Position numbers and translations under genes: made by a program. The notes beneath the pieces are model-generated. The model ran no database searches and had not been told where the DNA came from. It saw only the letters and a list, made by a program, of their open reading frames with translations. 61,214 nucleotides of DNA from DATLZU01 sp035573855 (GTDB lineage: Bacteria; Nitrospirota; Nitrospiria; Nitrospirales; Nitrospiraceae): the NCBI GenBank assembly GCA_035573855.1, contig DATLZU010000025.1:1-61214 (forward strand). Direction: 5' to 3'. Positions 8,488 to 17,338 of this stretch are shown here, piece by piece (positions within the stretch are counted from its first letter, which is position 1; the number at the start of each line of letters is the position of its first letter).

Positions 8488-9624
8488 TCACCTCTCGTCC
8501 TCCCTCGATCCAGACGTCTCATGCATCGCGGGCTTCCGATACCGGTAATAGGCGGCACAGGCACCTTCGCTGGACACCATCGGGGCGCCCAGCGGGCGCT
8601 CAGGCGTGCACCGCACGCCGAAAGCAGGACATTCGGTCGGTTTGAGCAAACCTTGCAGCACGAGCCCGCTGCGGCATTCCGGATCCTCTTCGGTATTTCC
8701 GGTGGTCTGCGCCAGTTCACGCTGAAACTTCAACGCCGCGTCGTACGCGGCATAGGCCGGTTTCAGGCGAAGACCGCTCGCCGGGATCTCGCCGATTCCC
8801 CGCCACGCCCGCGGCGACGGCTCGAACACTTCCGCCAGCAGCGCGGTGGCCGCCTCATTGCCTTGCCGCCGCACCGAGCGGACGTATTGATTTTCCACTT
8901 CGGCGCGTCCCTCTTCGAGTTGCCGCACCAGCATCAAGATGCCCTCAAGAATATCCAGCGGCTCGAACCCGGTGACCACGATCGGCACTCGGTATTGGGC
9001 GGCCAATAGTTCATACTGCGTATAGCCCATCACCGTGCACACGTGGCCGGCGGCCAGAAATCCCTGGACGCGATTGCCCGGAGCCGAAAGGATCGCTTCC
9101 ATCGCAGGGGGCACCAAGACATGCGCGACGAGCAGGCTGAAATTGGAGAGCCGAAGCCGCGCGGCTTCCTTGACCGCCATCGCATAGGCCGGGGCGGTCG
9201 TCTCGAACCCGACGGCGAAGCACACGATCTCTCGATCCGGATGCGATCGCGCCAACGCCAGTGCGTCGAGCGGCGAGTAGACCAGGCGCACGTCGCCCCC
9301 GGCGGCTTTCGCATCGAACAGACTCCGCCGGGAGCCCGGCACGCGGAGCATATCGCCGAACGTGCAAAAGATCACATGCGGCCACGACGCCAAGGCCACG
9401 GCCTGATCGATCAACCCCACGGGCGTCACACACACCGGACAGCCCGGTCCATGCACCAACGTCAGCTTCTCCGGCAACAATTCATCCAGGCCGAACCGGA
9501 CGATGGCATGGGTCTGCCCGCCACAGACCTCCATGAGGGTCCAGGGCCGGGTGACCGAGCGGCGTATGGCGTTCGCCATCGCTTCCGCCGCACCCCGATC
9601 CCGGAATTCGTCCACGTACTTCAC
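8488..9624 (-). CDS. hypD: HypD, Fe-S scaffold for Fe(CN)2CO assembly
   Basis: Partner of HypC and HypE in building the iron centre of NiFe hydrogenase. 378 aa, the usual length. Visible motifs are CGGQTHAI near residue 35, HGPGCPVCVTP near residue 60, and a C-terminal cluster of cysteines (PECRSG, TECPAFG, RCTPE, GACAAYY) that fits the 4Fe-4S site. The start is GTG 9624, overlapping the hypC stop by 4 bases (GTGA). Confidence 0.96.
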   Translation of the reverse strand: MKYVDEFRDRGAAEAMANAIRRSVTRPWTLMEVCGGQTHAIVRFGLDELLPEKLTLVHGPGCPVCVTPVGLIDQAVALASWPHVIFCTFGDMLRVPGSRRSLFDAKAAGGDVRLVYSPLDALALARSHPDREIVCFAVGFETTAPAYAMAVKEAARLRLSNFSLLVAHVLVPPAMEAILSAPGNRVQGFLAAGHVCTVMGYTQYELLAAQYRVPIVVTGFEPLDILEGILMLVRQLEEGRAEVENQYVRSVRRQGNEAATALLAEVFEPSPRAWRGIGEIPASGLRLKPAYAAYDAALKFQRELAQTTGNTEEDPECRSGLVLQGLLKPTECPAFGVRCTPERPLGAPMVSSEGACAAYYRYRKPAMHETSGSREDER

Positions 9625-9893
9625 GGTGTCGTTCCGCCTTCGCCCTCTGCCGGCGCGGTGTCGCTGCGGTTCCGAGCCGTCATAGCTTTGAAGAGCTCGA
9701 TCGACCGGAGCGCGGCGCCTTCATCCACGGTGCTGATCGCAAACCCGACATGCACCATGACGTAGTCTCCGACACGCGCCTCCGGGACGAGCGCCAGAGA
9801 CACGTCCTTGATCATCCCGCCGAATGAGACCTTACCTGTTTTGAGCGCGTCGTCGCCAACACTCACAATCCGTCCCGGCACCGCCAGACACAT
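9621..9893 (-). CDS. hypC: HypC/HupF hydrogenase assembly chaperone
   Basis: 90 aa. The protein begins MCLAVPGRIVSV; the Met-Cys N-terminus is essential in the family because Cys2 carries the Fe(CN)2CO intermediate to the large subunit. The frame is open upstream to 9950, but only ATG 9893 gives the Cys2 terminus, so that start is chosen. It lies 19 bases after the hypF stop and overlaps hypD. Confidence 0.96.
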   Translation of the reverse strand: MCLAVPGRIVSVGDDALKTGKVSFGGMIKDVSLALVPEARVGDYVMVHVGFAISTVDEGAALRSIELFKAMTARNRSDTAPAEGEGGTTP

Positions 9894-9912
9894 TCTGCAC
9901 CGCTCCTCGCGA

Positions 9913-12264
9913 TCAGCCTTCGACGCAACTTGCGTCCCTTGCCTGCGCACACGCCACCGCCGCTTGGCCTAGCGATAGTCCGCCGTCGTTGGGGGGAACC
10001 TCGCGATGGGTGAAGACCTCACATCCGGCTTTGGTCAGACGTTCCCTGACCAGCTCAACCAACAACCCATTCTGAAAACAGCCTCCGGACAACACCACGC
10101 GCGGCAACCCGACTGCCCGCGCCACCTGGTCGATCGCATCGGCCAGCGCGAGGTGGACCCGCACGGCGATCACGGCAGGCGCAATCCCGGCCTTTAGATC
10201 ATCTTGAATAGCTTGGATCATCGGTCGCCAGTCGATCTCTTGGACTTCAGGGTACGCTGAATCTTCGCCGATGGCTACAGGATAACCCGTCTCGTCGGCC
10301 CCTTTCTCCCACGCTTCCAATGCCGCGTGCTCGACAGCCATCGCAGCCTGTCCCTCGAAACTTGCGACCTGACAGAACCCGAGCATGGACGCGACGGCGT
10401 CGAAGAACCGTCCCAGGCTGCTGGTCACAGGAGACAGCGCCTGCCGGCGCAACAAGGAAGCCACCGCCTGCACCTGTTCGGTCCGCTTGAAGCCCTGCAC
10501 GAGGTTGACCGCCTCCTCTCTGAAGACGTCCCACAGCACGGCCAGCGCCGAACGCCGAGGCTCGCGCACAGCTGCTTCGCCGCCGGGCAACCGGAAGGGT
10601 CGCCACCGCGCGTACCGGCGACACGACTGGTACCCGACAACGAGCCATTCGCCGCCCCAGACCGTGCCGTCCGGCCCATAGCCGGACCCATCCCACGCGA
10701 TTCCCAGCACCTCGCCACCGAGGCGGTGTTCCGCCATACAGGCAGCGATGTGGGCATGGTGGTGCTGCACCGGAATCACGGGAACGGCAAGCCGCTCCGC
10801 CAGTTCCTGAGCGTACTGTGTCGACCGATAGTCCGGATGGAGATCGCAAGCGATAGCCACGGGCTTCACATCCCACAACCTGATGAGATCGTCGATCGCC
10901 CGCCGGAATGCCGCGAAGGCCTCCGGCGTGGACAGATCGCCCAGGTGCTGGCTCACCGTCACCTGATCGCCGGCCGCCAGGGCGACAGTGTTCTTGATCT
11001 GCCCGCCGACCGCCAGGATCGACACCGGGGCCCGCCGCCTCCGAAGTTCTTCAGGCAGCAGGATGGAAGAGGGCACATATCCGCGCGCCCTCCTGAGGAT
11101 CACCGGTCCGGCTTTCATCATCCGCACCACCGAGTCATCAACGGGCCGCGTAATGGCCCGGTCGTGCACGAGATACGCATCGGCGATGTCCTTCAGGCGA
11201 GTCAGGGCGTCGTGTTCCTCGATCGCGATCGGTTCATCGGAGCGGTTTCCGCTTGTAGCCACGGCGGGAGCGCCCAAGCCGGTCGCCAACAGCACATGGA
11301 GGGGCGAGTGCGGCAGCATGGCCCCGACCAAGGCATTGCCGGGAGCTACCGCCGCGGCCAGCCCGCATGCCGGACGCCGCCGCAGGAGCACAACCGGGGC
11401 CTGCGGCGACGTCAGCAGCGCGGATTCCTCGGGCGAGACGACACACGCCTCCTCCACCGCCTCGAGCGATGGAAACAACACCGCAAACGGTTTGTGCGGC
11501 CGTCGCTTACGGTCGCGCAATCGCCGGACAGCCGTTTCCGAACGGGCATCCACCCAGAGCTGAAACCCACCCAGACCTTTGACAGCTAACACCAACCCGC
11601 CCGCAACCATCTCACAGGCCTGGGCCAACGCGCCTTCGCCCTCCGCCACAACGCGCCCGCAGCCGTCCCAGAGCACCACCCGCGGCCCGCAGGACGGGCA
11701 CGCGAGTGCCTCGGCATGGAAACGCCGGTCGGCTGGATCTCGATACTCCCTCAGGCAGGAGGCGCACAACGGGAACCGACTCAGCGTCGTGCGTGCACGG
11801 TCATAGGGCAGATCGGTCAAGATGCTGAACCGCGGCCCGCACCGGGTGCACGTCAAAAAAGGATAGCGGAACCGGCGATCTCGCGGATCCATCAATTCGC
11901 GCAAGCAGTCGGCGCAGATGGCCAGATCGGGCGGCACGGCCGGATATCGCAGCCCTCCCATGAGACTCGTCCGAATCTGAAATCCCCGTTCTCCGGTCAC
12001 AGGAACCCTTTGACGCGCCACGCGTTCGATGCGCGACAAGTCCGGTGCTTCGGCAATCAGGCGTTCGGCAAACACTTCGACGGTCTCCTTCGTCCCTTCC
12101 ACTTCAACGAGGAGTCCTTCGGTCGTATTCGCCACCCACCCGCTCAGCCCCAACCGTCTAGCCAGGCGACAGGCAAAGGGGCGAAACCCCACCCCTTGAA
12201 CGGTTCCCGACACAAGCAGCCGTACCCGCGTCTTTTCTTCACTATCCAGCAACGACGAGTTCAT
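9913..12264 (-). CDS. hypF: HypF carbamoyltransferase
   Basis: 783 aa. It makes the carbamoyl group for the hydrogenase cyanide ligands from carbamoyl phosphate and ATP and transfers it to HypE. Domains in order: acylphosphatase (about 12-100, VQGVGFRPFACRLA), two zinc-finger halves (CADCLRELMDPRDRR...CTRCGP and CASCLREYRDPADRR...CPSCGP), a YrdC-like domain (about 200-385), and a Kae1-like C-terminal domain with HHHAHIAACMAEH and a late GGCFQN motif. It overlaps the hypA stop by 23 bases. Confidence 0.96.
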   Translation of the reverse strand: MNSSLLDSEEKTRVRLLVSGTVQGVGFRPFACRLARRLGLSGWVANTTEGLLVEVEGTKETVEVFAERLIAEAPDLSRIERVARQRVPVTGERGFQIRTSLMGGLRYPAVPPDLAICADCLRELMDPRDRRFRYPFLTCTRCGPRFSILTDLPYDRARTTLSRFPLCASCLREYRDPADRRFHAEALACPSCGPRVVLWDGCGRVVAEGEGALAQACEMVAGGLVLAVKGLGGFQLWVDARSETAVRRLRDRKRRPHKPFAVLFPSLEAVEEACVVSPEESALLTSPQAPVVLLRRRPACGLAAAVAPGNALVGAMLPHSPLHVLLATGLGAPAVATSGNRSDEPIAIEEHDALTRLKDIADAYLVHDRAITRPVDDSVVRMMKAGPVILRRARGYVPSSILLPEELRRRRAPVSILAVGGQIKNTVALAAGDQVTVSQHLGDLSTPEAFAAFRRAIDDLIRLWDVKPVAIACDLHPDYRSTQYAQELAERLAVPVIPVQHHHAHIAACMAEHRLGGEVLGIAWDGSGYGPDGTVWGGEWLVVGYQSCRRYARWRPFRLPGGEAAVREPRRSALAVLWDVFREEAVNLVQGFKRTEQVQAVASLLRRQALSPVTSSLGRFFDAVASMLGFCQVASFEGQAAMAVEHAALEAWEKGADETGYPVAIGEDSAYPEVQEIDWRPMIQAIQDDLKAGIAPAVIAVRVHLALADAIDQVARAVGLPRVVLSGGCFQNGLLVELVRERLTKAGCEVFTHREVPPNDGGLSLGQAAVACAQARDASCVEG

Positions 12265-12595
12265 GTAAGACCACTTCCGGCGGTTCTTCCAACTCCAGCG
12301 TAAGAGAGCCGCAGGATCGGCAGATCAACGGGTCCCCCCGCCAAACATCGCCCGTGCCGCACCGACCGCACCACGTTCGGACCGGAACCCTCATCATCTC
12401 GATCATCGCCCCTTCTGCGACCGTCCCGCGGGCCGCCTCGGCGAAGGCCGACTTGATCCACGACGGATCGAGGTCGTGCAGATGAGACAGCGCGCTCACC
12501 TTCAACCGGATCGTCAGGAGACCAACCGGTTCCTGACCCTTCACTGCCGCCTCCACCATCTTCACGACTTGTTCAAACAGGGCGCGTTCATGCAT
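12242..12595 (-). CDS. hypA: HypA nickel metallochaperone
   Basis: 117 aa. It begins MHE, the His2-Glu3 terminus that binds Ni(II) in the family. The zinc ribbon is C76-x2-C79 and C92-x2-C95. With HypB it inserts nickel into the large subunit. No hypB is present in this window, so the GTPase must be encoded elsewhere or be replaced. It starts 4 bases after the protease stop. Confidence 0.93.
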   Translation of the reverse strand: MHERALFEQVVKMVEAAVKGQEPVGLLTIRLKVSALSHLHDLDPSWIKSAFAEAARGTVAEGAMIEMMRVPVRTWCGRCGTGDVWRGDPLICRSCGSLTLELEEPPEVVLHELVVAG

Positions 12596-12599
12596 CGCG

Positions 12600-13061
12600 C
12601 TACGCCTCGACCTCCGCCAGAACCTGTCGAACCACTTGTTCCAGGGCCACTCCCACCGCCGGGGAGAGCGGTCGGCCAGCGCCCACTTCTTCGACTTCGA
12701 TCCCGTAGACCAACACCCGCCCCGGCAGTCTTCCCAGAACCCGGGCCAGCTCCAACGCGTCGACGGCGTTCAACGCGTGGGTCGAGTGCGTGAACACCGG
12801 CGCGGCGAGGGGAGTCGTCGAGGCATCGAACCGATGAATAGTGCCGGCCGGCTGGCCGGTCCTGGCCGCATCGATCAGGATTACCGCGTCCACCCCTTGC
12901 ATCAGCTCGAGCAGCTCGAGCCCCGCCATCTCCGCTTCAACCACCTCAGCCCGTCCCGCCACAAGCCCGCCGAGTCGCCGGGCGGCCAGCAGGCCCACCG
13001 CGTCGTCTCCTCCAAACGCGTTGCCGAGCCCGATGATCCGAATACGCGACGGCGGGTTCAT
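12600..13061 (-). CDS. Hydrogenase maturation protease (HybD/HyaD family)
   Basis: 153 aa endopeptidase that removes the C-terminal tail of the large subunit after nickel insertion. GLGNAFGGDDAVG (about residues 11-23) matches the family's GxGNxxxxDDxxG, with acidic nickel-sensing residues, and HSTHALN lies in the middle. It follows the large-subunit gene by 3 bases. The large subunit still carries a cleavable tail, which agrees with this gene being needed. Confidence 0.93.
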   Translation of the reverse strand: MNPPSRIRIIGLGNAFGGDDAVGLLAARRLGGLVAGRAEVVEAEMAGLELLELMQGVDAVILIDAARTGQPAGTIHRFDASTTPLAAPVFTHSTHALNAVDALELARVLGRLPGRVLVYGIEVEEVGAGRPLSPAVGVALEQVVRQVLAEVEA

Positions 13062-13064
13062 GGA

Positions 13065-14399
13065 TTACCCACCCGTCTCGCCGGCAGTGATCTCACGCTC
13101 CACGCTCAGTCTGAGAAAATGCGTCGCGCATGAGATGCACGGGTCGTAACACCGGATGACTTTTTCGCATTCCAAAGCGGCTTCCTCATCAGCCCGCTGT
13201 AACACATGAGGAAGAAACGCCCGCAGGTCGTCCTCGATCCGCCGTTGATTTTGCGCCGTCGGCGGAACGATTTTCGCCTCTTGGATCACGCCTTCCGCGC
13301 TCACTCGGTAGCGGTGATACAGGATGCCCCGCGGAGCTTCGGTACAGGCCGTGCCGGTTCCGGCTCTCACGGTCACAGGAACGGCGGGTTCGGCCGGAGG
13401 CTCATAGCACTCAATCAAACGGAGCGCCTCGTCGACGGCATAGAGGATTTCGACCGCACGCGCGACAATTCCGTGAAACGGGTTGCGGAGTGGAAGGGGC
13501 AGCCGCGTGTCGGCCAACACCTGCTTGGCGAGCGGCGACAACCGATCATGGTTCAACGCCAAGCGGGCCAAGGGCCCGACCAGGTAGGCGGAGCCGGTCA
13601 GCGTACAATGCAGCGCATTGGAATAGGGCACCTGCGTTTCCTGAAAGTGGTCTTCGAAGCGGCCGGCCGGGACGGCAAGGCCCCGATTCGAGGCAATGGG
13701 CCCCTCGTTGAACGGATACTCATCCGGCGGCTGGAGCGCCACGAACGTGTAGTCTTGTGAAAAATTCGGAAACTCGAGCCCGGCCGCCCAGCGGACCGTT
13801 TCAATCGCGGCATCCCGCGCCCACAGCAGTTCGTCTGTGAGATCGGCCAATTCGGCGCGGCGCGGCACCCGGGAGAAGCCCCCGACCTTTACCGAGACCG
13901 GATGGACCGACCGGCCACCCAAGACCGTCATCAGCCGATTGCCGGCTTTCTTCAGCCGCAACCCGCGGGTTACCAACTCCGGATGGCTCTTCGCCATGGC
14001 AATGGCGCTCTCGTAGCCGAGAAAATCCGGCGCCTGCAACATGAAGAGATGCAACGCATGGCTTTCAATCCACTCCCCGCAATAGAGGAGCCGCCGCAAC
14101 TCCCGCAGCGTTCCCGCTACGGGCATGCCGAACGCCTGCTCCAAGGCATGCACCGCACTCATCTGGTAGGCCACAGGGCAGATGCCGCAGATCCGGGCAA
14201 CAATGTCCGGCACTTCGTCGTACCGGCGCCCGACAAGGAACGCCTCGAAGAAGCGAGGCGGTTCAAAGAGGCGGAGCTGCACTTCTCCGATTTCCCCGTC
14301 GCGGACCGTGACCCGCAACGCGCCTTCGCCCTCCACACGGGCGATCATGTCGACCCGGATCGTCCGTTCCCCGTTCGGGTGTTCCGATGTCTGTTCCAT
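13065..14399 (-). CDS. hydA: Group 3b NiFe-hydrogenase large (alpha) subunit
   Basis: 444 aa from ATG 14399; holds the NiFe active site. The L1 motif RICGICP gives C71 and C74. The L2 motif DPCISCATH near the C-terminus gives C421, C424 and H427, leaving a 17-residue tail (FLRLSVEREITAGETGG) for the protease. All four cysteine ligands are intact. ATG 14399 is preferred because AGGGA lies 8 bases upstream; GTG 14426 would add 9 residues. The gene order beta-gamma-delta-alpha matches the Pyrococcus sulfhydrogenase I operon, and the partner subunits place it in the NAD(P)-linked cytoplasmic group 3b (established for the family; assigned here from partner genes). Confidence 0.95.
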   Translation of the reverse strand: MEQTSEHPNGERTIRVDMIARVEGEGALRVTVRDGEIGEVQLRLFEPPRFFEAFLVGRRYDEVPDIVARICGICPVAYQMSAVHALEQAFGMPVAGTLRELRRLLYCGEWIESHALHLFMLQAPDFLGYESAIAMAKSHPELVTRGLRLKKAGNRLMTVLGGRSVHPVSVKVGGFSRVPRRAELADLTDELLWARDAAIETVRWAAGLEFPNFSQDYTFVALQPPDEYPFNEGPIASNRGLAVPAGRFEDHFQETQVPYSNALHCTLTGSAYLVGPLARLALNHDRLSPLAKQVLADTRLPLPLRNPFHGIVARAVEILYAVDEALRLIECYEPPAEPAVPVTVRAGTGTACTEAPRGILYHRYRVSAEGVIQEAKIVPPTAQNQRRIEDDLRAFLPHVLQRADEEAALECEKVIRCYDPCISCATHFLRLSVEREITAGETGG

Positions 14400-14450
14400 T
14401 CTCGCGTCCCTATTTGAGTCTCTCACTTCCCGTGCCCCGGCTTGTTGCGC

Positions 14451-15287
14451 CTAGTCTCGCGGGATCCGGGCGGCCCAGCTCTCCCCTTCGTTTCGAAACG
14501 GCTGGACATAGCCGTTGATTCCGCGAAAGCGCCGTACAACCTCGACGGGAATGAGCTTGAGCCCGTCGTGAAACCGCCGCGCCAAGGACGCCGTGTTCGG
14601 CGGGAGGCCGGGTCCTCGGGACCTGCCTTCGGCCGGTCCGAAGCAGCCGTAACAGTCCCGACCCATGCTCGGGCAGATCGCGCCGCAGCCCGTGCGCGTG
14701 ACCGGTCCCAGACAGGGGACGCCCTTCGCCACCATGACGCAGACGATCCCTCTGCGCTTGCACTCCAGACACACGCTGTGCGTCGGCAGACGAGGCTGAA
14801 CCCCGGCCAGAACGTCGGTGAGCACCGAGAGCAATTGGCCTTTGTCGATCGGACAGCCCCACAGCTCAAGGTCCACGCGCACGTGTTCGGCGATGGGCGT
14901 AGAGGTCGACAGGCTCGCAATGTAGTCCGGACTCGGATAGACGACCCGCTTGAAGGCCTCCAGTTCCGCCCAGTTGCGCAGGGCCTGGATCCCGCCGGCG
15001 GTCGCACAGGCGCCGATCGTGATCAACGTCCGGCATTGTTCGCGAATCCGCGCGATCCGGCGCACATCCTCCGGTGTGGAGACGGACCCTTCGACCAGAC
15101 CGATGTCGTAGGGCCCTTCCCCCATCCGGCTTGAGGCTTCAGGAAAGTAGGCGATGTCCAACGCTTCGCCCAACGCCAGTAACTCGTCCTCCAGGTTCAG
15201 GACGCTCAGTTGGCAGCCGTCACACGAGGCGAATTTGAACACCGCCAACTTGGGCCGGACCGGACGCGATGCTGTCGTTGCGTTCAT
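14451..15287 (-). CDS. hydD: Group 3b NiFe-hydrogenase small (delta) subunit
   Basis: 278 aa Fe-S electron relay next to the NiFe site. The proximal cluster pattern is present: C22-x2-C25 (ASCDGCQ), GACATAGG and WGCPID. A C-terminal cysteine-rich part (CLECKRRGIVC, VPCLGP, GCGAICP, RDCYGCFG) fits two further 4Fe-4S clusters. There is no Tat leader, consistent with a cytoplasmic enzyme. It starts 3 bases after the hydG stop. Confidence 0.95.
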   Translation of the reverse strand: MNATTASRPVRPKLAVFKFASCDGCQLSVLNLEDELLALGEALDIAYFPEASSRMGEGPYDIGLVEGSVSTPEDVRRIARIREQCRTLITIGACATAGGIQALRNWAELEAFKRVVYPSPDYIASLSTSTPIAEHVRVDLELWGCPIDKGQLLSVLTDVLAGVQPRLPTHSVCLECKRRGIVCVMVAKGVPCLGPVTRTGCGAICPSMGRDCYGCFGPAEGRSRGPGLPPNTASLARRFHDGLKLIPVEVVRRFRGINGYVQPFRNEGESWAARIPRD

Positions 15288-15290
15288 TTT

Positions 15291-16142
15291 TCATACCCCC
15301 GTCTTTCCTAGCCATGGCGCGACGCGATCATACCGGAACACCGGTCCGTCTTTGCAGAGAAAAAACGGCCCCATCTGACAATGGCCGCAGAGCCCGATAC
15401 CGCATTCCATATGGCGCTCAAGCGACACATGGATCGACGAGGCCGGGAGACCCTTTTTAATCAGGATCGGCGCACCCAGGCGCATCATGATCTCGGGGCC
15501 GCACATCAGAACAAGGGTCCGTTCGGGATCGACCGAAACTTGGTCGAAGAGCTCGGTCACGACGCCGATGTGATACTGCCAACTCTTATCCGCACGGTCG
15601 CACGCCAGCAACACTGTGGTATGCGGCCGGCGGCGCCAGGCATCGAACTGTTCCCGATACAGCAGATCTTGCGGTGTCTTGACCCCATGAACGATGGTGA
15701 CGGCGCCGTAGGCCGCGCGCCGGCGGAAGATGTATTCGATCGCGCCGACCACCGGCGCGCAACCCAGGCCGCCGGTGATAATGACCACATCGCGCCCGCG
15801 CGCCTCTTCCAGCGGCCAACCTTGCCCGAACGGCCCGCGGATACCCAGACTGTCGCCGGGCTCGTGCCGTGCAATGGCGCCGGTCACCCGTCCCACAATA
15901 CGCACGGTATGGTCTAGCACCTCGGGCTCATCCGGATCGGACACGATGGAAATGGGCACTTCCCCCACGCCGAACGCGTACACCATATTGAACTGCCCCG
16001 CCGCAAATCGGAACGAACGGCGGAGAGCCGGATCGGCGAGCCGCAGGCGAAAAGTGTAAATGTCCTCGGTTTCCCGGATCTTGTCGACGATGGTTGCCGG
16101 GTGAATCAACGAGGGATTGATCTCGGCTATCGCGGTCGCCAT
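15291..16142 (-). CDS. hydG: Hydrogenase gamma subunit, FAD/NAD(P)-binding
   Basis: 283 aa, ferredoxin-NADP reductase-like subunit that exchanges electrons with NAD(P)H. FAD domain with FRFAAGQFNMVY, NAD(P) domain with ITGGLGCAPVVGAIEY, and a C-terminal 2Fe-2S site C247, C252, C255, C263. NAD versus NADP preference cannot be read by eye. It overlaps the hydB stop by one base (TAATG), so the two are translationally coupled. Confidence 0.94.
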   Translation of the reverse strand: MATAIAEINPSLIHPATIVDKIRETEDIYTFRLRLADPALRRSFRFAAGQFNMVYAFGVGEVPISIVSDPDEPEVLDHTVRIVGRVTGAIARHEPGDSLGIRGPFGQGWPLEEARGRDVVIITGGLGCAPVVGAIEYIFRRRAAYGAVTIVHGVKTPQDLLYREQFDAWRRRPHTTVLLACDRADKSWQYHIGVVTELFDQVSVDPERTLVLMCGPEIMMRLGAPILIKKGLPASSIHVSLERHMECGIGLCGHCQMGPFFLCKDGPVFRYDRVAPWLGKTGV

Positions 16143-17338
16143 TAGCCGTCGTTTCGCATCGTGTCTCCCGCCGGACTGTCGGCCAGGCGGATGACGGGAC
16201 CGTCTCTCGAAATCAAGGAGGCCAGTTCCTCAGTCAGATCGATCCCGACTGGGCACCAGGTGATACAGCGACCGCACCCGACGCAGCCGGACACCCCGAA
16301 CTGGTCGATCCACGACGCCAGCTTATGGGTGAGCCACATCCGATACCGGTCTTTGATGGTCGGACGCACATTCTTCCCATGGATATATCCGTGATCCGGC
16401 GTGAAACAGGAATCCCAGAGCCGGACGCGCGTGCTGGTCCGCCGGTCCAGATCCGGAAGATCTGTCACGCTGTGGCAGAAGCAAGTGGGACACACCATGG
16501 TGCAGTTGGTACAGGCGAGACACCGTTGAGCCACTTCGTCCCACCGTGCGTGCTCGTGCGCCTCATACAAGGCCTGCGGGAGACGGGAGGCGTCGAGACG
16601 GCGGGGCTGGCTCCGCGCGCACGCATCGAGACCCTCCTGAACCGCGGACACCTGTACCGGCGTCGCCAGCGCCGGCGCCAATTCTTCCAGCACCTCGAGT
16701 CCGGCCGGCGTTCCGGCTTGCGCCACGAACCCTTCGTCGAGCTCGGTCAGCGCCACGTCGTACCCGCCGCGGGCTTGCGGGCCCGTGTCCATCGAGGCGC
16801 AGAAACAGATGCTTGCGGCCCGTGTACAGTTCACCGCGACCAAGAAGAGGCAGTCACGCCTGGCCTGATAGTAGGGATCAGCGACACTCCCTTGCAGAAA
16901 AATCCGATCTTGCACCGCAAGACCGGCGAGATCACAGGCTCGTGCGCCAAGAATCGCGACCAACTCCCGCTTGGGGAACGTCGATGAGGCAAGCAAGCCT
17001 CCTGCCTTTCGCTCGATCGTCACGAGCGGCTCCCGAGCGGCGAAGGCGAACCGCTTCAACGATTCCGGCCCATGGACGACGTCGAACAGCCGCTCGGATC
17101 CGCTCTGTTCAAGCCGATACCGTCCTGGCTCCTGCGTCTCCCGCCAGCCTTTGGGCAAGTCCGCGACGTGACGGATCTCGTCCCAGACGAGGGCGCCGTC
17201 GCGAACGGTCGGGCCCATCACCCGATAGCCTTTGTTCCGCAACGTGTCGATCAGTCGCTGAAATAACGAAAGGGGAAGGAATCGAGGACGCGGCGAGGAA
17301 GGTCCGGGCGGTCCGTGAGGTCCTGTCGTGTCAGTCAT
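16142..17338 (-). CDS. hydB: Hydrogenase beta subunit, 4Fe-4S electron-transfer protein
   Basis: 398 aa. Two ferredoxin-like motifs, CLACTNCTMVCPTCFCHS and CVGCGRCITWCPVGID, lie in the C-terminal half, connecting the small subunit to the flavin subunit. The N-terminal half is the DsrA/HydB-type domain with further cysteines (LGARACDLAG; NCTRAASICFCAS). A one-base overlap couples it with the 457-aa gene upstream and another with hydG downstream. Confidence 0.93.
   Translation of the reverse strand: MTDTTGPHGPPGPSSPRPRFLPLSLFQRLIDTLRNKGYRVMGPTVRDGALVWDEIRHVADLPKGWRETQEPGRYRLEQSGSERLFDVVHGPESLKRFAFAAREPLVTIERKAGGLLASSTFPKRELVAILGARACDLAGLAVQDRIFLQGSVADPYYQARRDCLFLVAVNCTRAASICFCASMDTGPQARGGYDVALTELDEGFVAQAGTPAGLEVLEELAPALATPVQVSAVQEGLDACARSQPRRLDASRLPQALYEAHEHARWDEVAQRCLACTNCTMVCPTCFCHSVTDLPDLDRRTSTRVRLWDSCFTPDHGYIHGKNVRPTIKDRYRMWLTHKLASWIDQFGVSGCVGCGRCITWCPVGIDLTEELASLISRDGPVIRLADSPAGDTMRNDG

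Noticed and set aside
8479..8491. GTG 8491 as hypE start
   Set aside because: It overlaps its own Shine-Dalgarno; ATG 8479 is correctly spaced, although the GTGA overlap with hypD remains possible.
10327..11589. 420-codon plus-strand frame
   Set aside because: Lies antisense to hypF, which has complete motifs; no ribosome site or recognisable product.
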